Part shown: in pieces, positions 57,533 to 64,000 of the stretch
Layout: each line of letters begins with the position of its first letter
How positions within the stretch are numbered: position 1 is the stretch's first letter
The notes under the pieces: generated by a model
Seen by the model: the letters and a program-made list of their open reading frames with translations, nothing else
The model's database searches: none
What the model was told of the DNA's origin: nothing
Assembly: GCA_950295325.1 (NCBI GenBank)
Contig: OX485805.1
Coordinates: 53,778,758-53,842,757, forward strand
DNA: 64,000 nt
Reading direction: 5' to 3'
DNA from: Polytrichum commune
Taxonomy: Eukaryota > Streptophyta > Polytrichopsida > Polytrichales > Polytrichaceae
Position numbers and translations under genes: made by a program

Positions 57533-60441
57533 TTGGCACACATGAACCCTACCCCACCATATTCCATCTACATTTGGACAAGTTTGTCCTTATTCCCACT
57601 AGAAATATGGTGGGTGAGCAATTTACATGGAAACTAACCCTAAGTCAACACAAAAATTCAAGTCTCATGTGTCATCTTAGTGATATTCTAGTGCAACCAA
57701 CATGAACTGTAGCTCATGAGCTAGTGGAGTTGTGTACAACCGGACCTCAAATTTTCATTAGCATCATATTGAATATGAGGTTTACTACTCCTGAGCAGTG
57801 TTCAAGATTGAAGGCCTCATATGATTTATATTTTGAAGGGCTCTCAAATTTTAGCCCTTTAGTTGAAGGGTTGGTTCAAATCCAAGACGTTAATCTAAGA
57901 ATATAGAAATGAAATACAAAACTCATATTAAACTTGTGCATGAATTATATGATACATGTTTCCAGTACAATGTGAAAAATTAAGAATCAACCACCTAACT
58001 CCACTTCTTGTAGTGACAATGCCCTACGCTTGTTGGTTCTTGTGGTGGGCAGATTATATTGAGGACTTCAAGTGATGTCTTGATTTTCAATTTGGAGTTG
58101 CGTTTTGAAGGGTTGTTTTCAGAGAGGTATATTTTGAAGGGCCAAATTGCATTTGAAGGGCATGGAAGACTTCAAACTTGAAGACTGCTTCTGAGCCCTG
58201 ATTGAAGCGTTAACATGGAAAAGTAAAGTGACTATGCAAGTTTCTGGTACTGACATCGGATGCCCTTGTCCAATGCAACACCTGCAATCACAGCTGCGAA
58301 CTTTAACTTATACTTCGCCCCCTTCAGATGGTGCCAACACTAATGCTAAGTTATTCATCCACACGCAGTTGTTTCACAATTCATTGGTGGCTTCTCAAAG
58401 AAATTTATTCCTCCTCCATAAGGTTCAAGTTTTGTAGTTCACCTGCATAAGTAATCCTCACTGGCAGGTAGCAGTTGGTGAGCAATGCAATAACATCATT
58501 GAAATCCGAGTCTTGAAATTCACAATTCATGTTTTGTTTCATTTGAAGGTTTTCATAGGAGCAAGTTTCTTGTTTATGCTAAATGTGCATCATGCAAAGA
58601 TCATAGCAAATAAATTTCATACCCTTCAAACAAAACGTTTCCACAGTTCTTGATCTTCTGAAGTATTTTTCGTATTTCATTTTTCAAATTATATTAGAGG
58701 AAAATATTCACTTTCCTTGTAGTTACTTTAAATAGAACTGTAGTTTTGTTATCACTACGTAGCTACAAAGTAGTGTCCTAGTGCTTGGGATTAGTACTTG
58801 GGACATAAAATCTATAAAACCAATTCTTGTTTTTGTTTTTTTGAAAAGAAAATTGGTGTGTATCAATATTCACCTCTTGAGACATTTTGGTGCTAGAAAA
58901 ATAAGGTCTACTATGAAGTCATTCATTGCAAATGGTCTTCTATATGTGCCATGTGGCATCATTGTTGTCATCAAAGCGCATCTCACTAAACCACTTGGCA
59001 TGAGATGTCTCTGTGTTCAAAATGAAGTATTGTGAAATCAATCACATGATTATGTGGCATCACCTTTGTCATTGACATGCATCACACCATGCCATTTGTC
59101 ATGATCACACATTCATTCATAAAATATTAAGTATATGCCACACATCATGTAGCATGCCACTTGCGATTGTGTTGCTATGGCACTATCATACAATATCAAT
59201 AAAATTTTAAGGCATTCCGAGTTGAAATGTGGTCCTCATTGTTTAATATTCATTGTATTCCAATATCGATGCACTATTCACTCCAAATGATGTAGTTTCA
59301 CTTGAGGGACCATTCTATGTATATTTTGAATAGCACATGTAATAAACATGTATTTAGAGGCCCAAGTAGAGTATTTTTTGTTTTAGATTTGTAGGACCTC
59401 ACCAAGTAATTTCTTAAATCCATGGCTTAAAAGGCTCATTAATTTACTTCAATTAAAGACAATTGTGTCAATCATAAAGATTACAAAGCATATGTTGAAA
59501 GGCAAAACTTGAAAATAAAATTTCATAAACACATGTCGTAGGATTTAATGTTGAGCTATTACATCAAACTCAATGAGAGCACTAAGGTCACCACTCTCCA
59601 AGGTGTAAACATTTTTCACTGTATCATTGTTAACGATTGTACTAATGTTGTTCTTTATGACTATCCACTTTGAAGCCTTGTGGTCTCACTTTAGCTTTGA
59701 GTCCCCTTTAGATTTAAAGGACCAACTAAAGAACACTATATGGATGTATAATCATTTGTTCTTTTTGTTGATACATAGGTTTGTTCAACAAACCTTTTTA
59801 TTGCCTTTGAGAATCTTCACCCAAATCCCTCACCCATGCTAGCAATAGTTGCCGTTGATATTCCCTTCCTTCTCCATAGTCTTTCAGCCTATGTTAGATT
59901 TGACTTGACATGTGAAGATGAGGTGTTTGGACAAGTCTTTAGCTGTAACAAAATAGGCAACCACACTTGAATCTAGCCCTACAACTTGAGTGTTAGAGCT
60001 TGAAAAATATGAACCTCCCACTTGAATTTCTTATGTTACTTTAACATTTACCTGCAGATGTTCCTTCTAGTTGGAACCATGATATTTTATTTTGAACCAG
60101 TAGTCAAACTAATGTGCTTTGTGGCATTAGAAGAGATGAGAACCCCTCAACGCTCTGGCGCACCATGTTCTGAGCTCAGCCACATTCTTGGTTGAATCCA
60201 TCTACTCTCCTTGAAATGGTTAGGCTTGTCTGTCAAACCTAGTACCGATTCTTTGGGCACACCTATCGAACTAGTTGGAACTGTGAGGCGAGCTCCACAG
60301 TGTGAGATATCTGTTACCCTAGCGATCCTGATAATGCCTCTCTCAAAGATTCAAGGTTTTGCATCTCAGTTAATGTTGAGAGAGGATAGGTGATGGAGAT
60401 TGAGTTGACCACACTCACACCTGGAATTTGCTCTGAAGCTC
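57533..60441. other. Anonymous AT-rich spacer
   Basis: No recognisable gene or bounded repeat. Small readings (58228-58437, 58781-59035, 59627-59842) have no domain I can support. Confidence 0.35.
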
Positions 60442-60443
60442 TA

Positions 60444-60996
60444 CAGCAATCTCCCGCTTAAGTACGCACCCGTTTAAGTGCACAATTTTTTTGACAAAAA
60501 TTAGGGTTCATATTTTATTGTTTGAACATGTCATGCAGTGTCATTTGTTGCAAATGTATGGTTTTTTTGTGCTTGACATTCAATGTCAGTTTGTTAATGT
60601 TTCGCTAAAACGTCTCAAATGATTGTCGCAGTTCATCATACATTTGTCCAGCTTCCGTTTGAACATGAGAGCGCAACAATTGGTCATCGATGTTGAGGAT
60701 AATGTTGTGTAGACCTTCAAAGCCTTTGAAGTTGGTAGCACTTTTAGATTCATAAATGTCTTGATAGGCTGGATTTCGTCATCGATAGGTGGTTCTTCTT
60801 CAATTTTCATCGTTTCTAAAACTTCATCAATGTCCTCCGACATAACAACACAATATTCTTCGTTGTTTGCATCATCGATATTTTTAAAACCGCTCATTCC
60901 TTCTAGTTCGATTAGAATCTGCAAAGTACGCACCTACCAACTAAGTGCGCACCAACGATTCTAGTTCATAGTGTGTACCTAATCGGGAGACTAGTG
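60444..60996 (-). mobile_element. pogo-like deletion derivative, copy 2 (553 bp)
   Basis: The ends CAGCAATCTCCCGCTTAAGT and the complement CACTAGTCTCCCGATTAGGT are flanked by TA (60442-60443 and 60997-60998). TTAAGTACGCACC-like motifs are repeated within each end. Its left ~330 bp are very similar to copy 1 at 56526. Inside, the minus strand keeps the C-terminal part of the transposase. Confidence 0.85.
60586..60933 (-). pseudogene. pogo-type transposase C-terminal fragment
   Basis: A 115-codon reading begins MRTLQILIELEGMSGFKNID, followed by an acidic stretch (EEYCVVMSEDIDEVLETM) and IQPIKTFMNLKVLPTSKALK. This resembles the acidic linker and tail that follow the DDE domain in plant pogo/Tigger transposases. 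The N-terminus and core are absent. Assignment rests on its place inside an element whose sister copy keeps the HTH. Confidence 0.6.
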
Positions 60997-60998
60997 TA

Positions 60999-61449
60999 AT
61001 TGACTACGATTCTCTACCGATTAGGTGCCACTTTTGTTTGTCAACAAAGCACCTGATCAAGAGTTGTAAAGAAATCCAACCAAGAGGTATGGTTCCAGGG
61101 CCTCAGCTGCATGCTGTGGTTTGGGGCATTACACTCGTAGAGAATGTAGCTAGACGAATGCGAGAACTCAAGACTAATCTACCTAGGCAGACAACTTCTA
61201 AAATTCGAAACCCCAGCCCTCCCACTTCAGAGAAGATTACCAGTGTTGTTGACCAGCTCTTTTCAGCTTCTGGTCCAAAGGAACTAACACCCGGATCAAG
61301 TTAATTGGTGGAGGATGCTGACTTCATTTTGGTTACTCGTAGACGGGCCAAATCAGAAGGATGGAGGCACCTCAAAGTCCAACGAACTCAACATGGGTCC
61401 AAGTGAGGAGATTCTCTTTCCACCTCTCCTCAAGGTACTATACTAAAAT
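60999..61449 (+). other. Unrecognised reading next to the LINE
   Basis: Plus-strand reading 61038-61304 (MSTKHLIKSCKEIQPRGMVP...) continues after one stop with DADFILVTRRRAKSEGWRHL. It looks like protein-coding debris, perhaps LINE ORF1 material, but no domain is certain. Confidence 0.3.
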
Positions 61450-62800
61450 TTTTTTTGGTGTATATATATATATTTGTATTTTATTTTGAGACAGAAGGCC
61501 AAAAAGCCAACACCAAATACATTAAGAAACAAAGGAAAATACTTCCATCATGAGGGGAGGTGGGGGCCCTCAGACGGGAAACACCGTCACATAAAAGTAA
61601 CACCAACAGACTACCTCCCGGACCCATCAGACCAAGGACAACTCCAACCCCATCTACCAAGGACAACCCCCAAGCCATCAAACTGACCAACTAAGAGTTG
61701 TGCTGCCTAACTATGTTGTTGTTTTCAATTCCAAGCGATATTCATATTGTCCCTTCTACAAAGGACATTCTTAGCACCCCAAGTTTGGTTGAAGCCTTGG
61801 AGCATAGCTTTAGCAGGGAAGTTGCTAATCTTAATTTGCTTAACCACCCGTTCCCATGTTGCCTTGGCGTACATGATGAGTTCATCCCAGATAAGGTGTT
61901 TGACCTTAGACTCGTGGCAATGTTCATGGTTGAACACTTTGTCATTGCACTCAATCCAAATAGTCCAAAGCATAACACCACAAAGATGGTGCCAAATTTT
62001 GATCTTTTTGACGAATTTCTTAGGAATCCTTTCCCCAAACAAAGTTTGTTTCCAATGAAAACTATCATAGTTGCCGGTTCGAACCCCACATAGTTCATGC
62101 ATGATGAACATGGCCCACCTCTAGGCTTTCCTCGCTTGAATGCAATCCCAAATTTTATGTTTGACTGATTCACTCGTGTTTGAGAGGCAAAAGATGCATT
62201 GCTTAGAAATGGAAGCCGGTGTGATGCAAGCCCTCCATCCGTTAACTGCCACGGCTTTATGCCAAATGGACCACGTGAAAGCAACTTCCTTCCTAGACCG
62301 AAGCGGATTCCACACATGGGACCACTAGAACTTGTAGTTCCCCAGTAGATAGCCCTGCCATTTGTCCGTTGTATGTGTGGTCCCCGAGTTCCTGTTGATG
62401 ATAGAGTCTCTTCCAAATTCCGTGGTATGGTTAAGAAAACGATACCCCTGTACCCAACGCCAATGATCCGGGTCCTAGCTAAGAGTGGCCGGTTTGCCAT
62501 AAAAGAAGTTGATTTCTTCATTTTTTGAATGATTATAACCTCATGAAAAAAACCAACCATGTCCCTAGTGGGGATTTCCCATTCGCTAAGACATTGGAAA
62601 TGGGTGCCAACCATGAAGCATTGGACCTGGAGAGGCATGAGAAGATGGTGAAGGCGCATGCAGGGAGGAGTAAAACCGGTCAATAATAGCAATACAAAGG
62701 TAGGGACCTCCCCATCTTTATAGAACCCAATCCATTGTCCAAAGTGGGTGGTATCTGGATCATCTTCCAATAAGTGTCGTCATTGTCCCATAAGTTTGTC
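61450..62800 (-). mobile_element. LINE (L1-type) 3' portion, degraded
   Basis: The minus strand carries the zinc-binding region that follows reverse transcriptase in plant LINEs, then a non-coding tail. The tail ends A-rich (TATATATA... ACCAAAAAAAATTTTAG, about 61490-61447). The 5' limit is not visible. The long minus reading 62770-61742 is mostly a wrong frame of this element; the true coding frames are interrupted. Confidence 0.7.
61725..62315 (-). pseudogene. LINE zf-RVT region and C-terminal tail
   Basis: The frame from 62315 reads WNPLRSRKEVAFTWSIWHKA, then CIFCLSNTSESVKHKIWDC, with a C..C...H...C arrangement typical of the zf-RVT domain. After a frame change the next reading (62111-61725) gives IKIWHHLCGVMLWTIWIECN, then DKVFN, ending DNMNIAWN. 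The polymerase core itself lies beyond the recognisable part, so only the end of ORF2 survives. Confidence 0.75.
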
Positions 62801-62865
62801 CGTAAGTATGGTCTAGTCACCGGCCTCTATTGGCATAAGGATTAAATTTCTCCTATGCTTTATCC

Positions 62866-62955
62866 CAAAAGGGAAAGGTCCGGTGTTCACTATTCTGGAT
62901 ATTCCTAGGAGATAGACAAAAGGTTTCTTGACGGTGGGGTAGGGGCCCTGCCCAA
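62866..62955 (-). repeat. Older inverted copy of the solo LTR, left fragment
   Basis: GACAAAAGGTTTCTTGACGG, then TGGGGTAGGGGCCC is the reverse complement of the middle of the LTR (about 640-690 in copy 1). It is interrupted at 62955 by the younger solo LTR and continues after 63928. Sequence left of about 62900 is too diverged to place. Confidence 0.7.
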
Positions 62956-63928
62956 TGTCGCAACCCTTGCTAGCCCCCTTAGCAATCTTGCCAATTTTCC
63001 TTTCTAGCAAAGGTTACGAGCGCTAACCCTTCGCATACCGCCATGCTAATGGTTAGCTCCTCTTACCCCGGACCATATAATTCAAAGGAGGGGAACCAAC
63101 CCTCCTACTTTGCTTTCGGGACTCACCCCTTAATCGGTAACCCATTTCTTCGATGTGGACTTCCATCCATGGAAGTCCCATCTTATGTTGATCATCGCAT
63201 TGCCGGAGCAACACTACAACAACCCGAACCATTCTAGGCAACTATGGCCTCACAATGGGCCAAAGCCCATGGAGGCCGTGCCGTTCGGCTCGGGTGGGTG
63301 AGGCCACACCACCTCACCCATATAAGCCTCTAGGACTCTACGCGGGGCCCCTACCCCACCGTCAACCAACCTCTTGTCTCTCTACCAAGAGTTGGGGCCA
63401 AGTGGACATTTTCCCTTAGCCGCTGCGCCTAGAAGCCCCCAGCAGCTTCAGACCATCATAACTTCCTTGTATGATGTCGAATGCTAACACTTGACCACTC
63501 CATCTTCATCTACGCTTCACGTAGATACCGATGGACTCCTCACTTGCCCCATTCGGGCAAGTGGTGAGGAAGTTATGCCTGTTTGAACCTTGGCAGTCCC
63601 GGGAATCACTCCCAGGCACTGCTGCACCAGGGCGCTGTCCCGGGACAGCACCCCACTCAAATGGCCATAACTCCTAGCTCACACCTCCGATTGAGGTGTT
63701 CTTGAGCATTCTAGAATCACCACGCCATGGGCTACGCATAGCTCATGGCCTTACCCTTGTGCCTCCTAGTCTCCGTGGGTGGGAGGCGTTCCCAACGCCC
63801 GGGGCCCTCACCCACACTAGGATCACTTGGGCCCTCTCACCAACGGCGCCACAAGTCCCGGGTGTCACTCCGGGGTCCCCCTTGTGCCCATGGTGTTTCG
63901 GCCACTCCTCATGGAGAGGTGCGCGACA
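62956..63928 (+). mobile_element. Solo LTR (973 bp), second copy, nested in its own family
   Basis: TGTCGC...GCGACA ends, with the 5-bp repeat cccaa on both sides (62951-62955 and 63929-63933). It aligns with 264-1220 throughout; the 16-bp length difference is an insertion near 63621 (CACTGCTGCACCAGGG). It sits within an older LTR of the same family in the opposite orientation. Confidence 0.9.
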
Positions 63929-64000
63929 CCCAAAGTCCTAGAGGCTTATATGAGTGAGACGGCGTTGCCGACCACCCCCACCTGGAGCATATTTGGCAAC
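63929..64000 (-). repeat. Older inverted LTR copy, right fragment
   Basis: AGTCCTAGAGGCTTATATGA, then GTGAG is the complement of CTCACCCATATAAGCCTCTA in the LTR and picks up where 62955 left off. It runs to the window end. Confidence 0.7.

Noticed and set aside
62064-62085. tRNA-like GGTTCGAACCCC
   Set aside because: It lies inside the LINE tail coding frame, and no cloverleaf can be drawn from the bases upstream.
61742-62770. 342-codon open reading on the minus strand
   Set aside because: Its protein has no recognisable domain. The neighbouring frames carry the LINE zf-RVT and tail, so most of this long reading is a wrong frame of the LINE.

Overview
The window is nuclear DNA of a land plant. 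The evidence is two intron-containing xyloglucan endotransglucosylase/hydrolase (XTH) genes, a cell-wall family of land plants and their algal relatives, in AT-rich, very repeat-dense sequence with many plant-type transposons. The species cannot be fixed from sequence alone. A methyltransferase-bearing Ty3/gypsy element and the unusual DNA transposon at 5408-11147 suggest to me a seed-free lineage (lycophyte, fern, bryophyte or relative), but that is a hunch.

Layout. 1-5200: a decayed Ty3/gypsy retrotransposon on the minus strand (gag, protease, C5-cytosine methyltransferase, start of reverse transcriptase, integrase), interrupted by a solo LTR (264-1220). 5408-11147: a 5.7-kb DNA transposon with 17-bp terminal inverted repeats (TIRs), an 8-bp target-site duplication (TSD) and a broken ~1500-codon transposase; I could not assign it to a standard plant superfamily. 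Shorter elements with similar ends recur at 12453-13089, 39830-40295, 49236-49731 and 53661-54383. 15725-17775: XTH gene A (4 exons, minus). 18230-33837: repeats and miniature inverted-repeat transposable elements (MITEs), including a Harbinger derivative (20057-20589), a Mutator-like MITE (25232-25596) and a hAT remnant (31178-31794). 33838-38218: CACTA-like inverted repeats enclosing a two-gene PIF/Harbinger transposon. 39687-41449: nested MITEs. 45152-47044: XTH gene B (4 exons, minus), a paralogue of A with identical intron phases. 47400-60443: mostly anonymous repeat DNA with MITEs. 56526-57148 and 60444-60996: pogo-like deletion derivatives. 61450-62770: 3' part of a LINE on the minus strand. 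62956-63928: a second solo LTR of the family seen at 264-1220, inserted in an older inverted copy of the same LTR.

How the genes relate. The only two host genes I consider intact are the XTHs. Both encode secreted GH16 enzymes that cut and rejoin xyloglucan in the cell wall. They lie in the same orientation about 27 kb apart and look like a dispersed tandem duplication whose spacer filled with transposons. All other coding material belongs to mobile elements, and every recognisable mobile-element protein is broken by stops, frameshifts or deletions. Many insertions could be bounded to the base by their target-site duplications, which gives a relative order of events.
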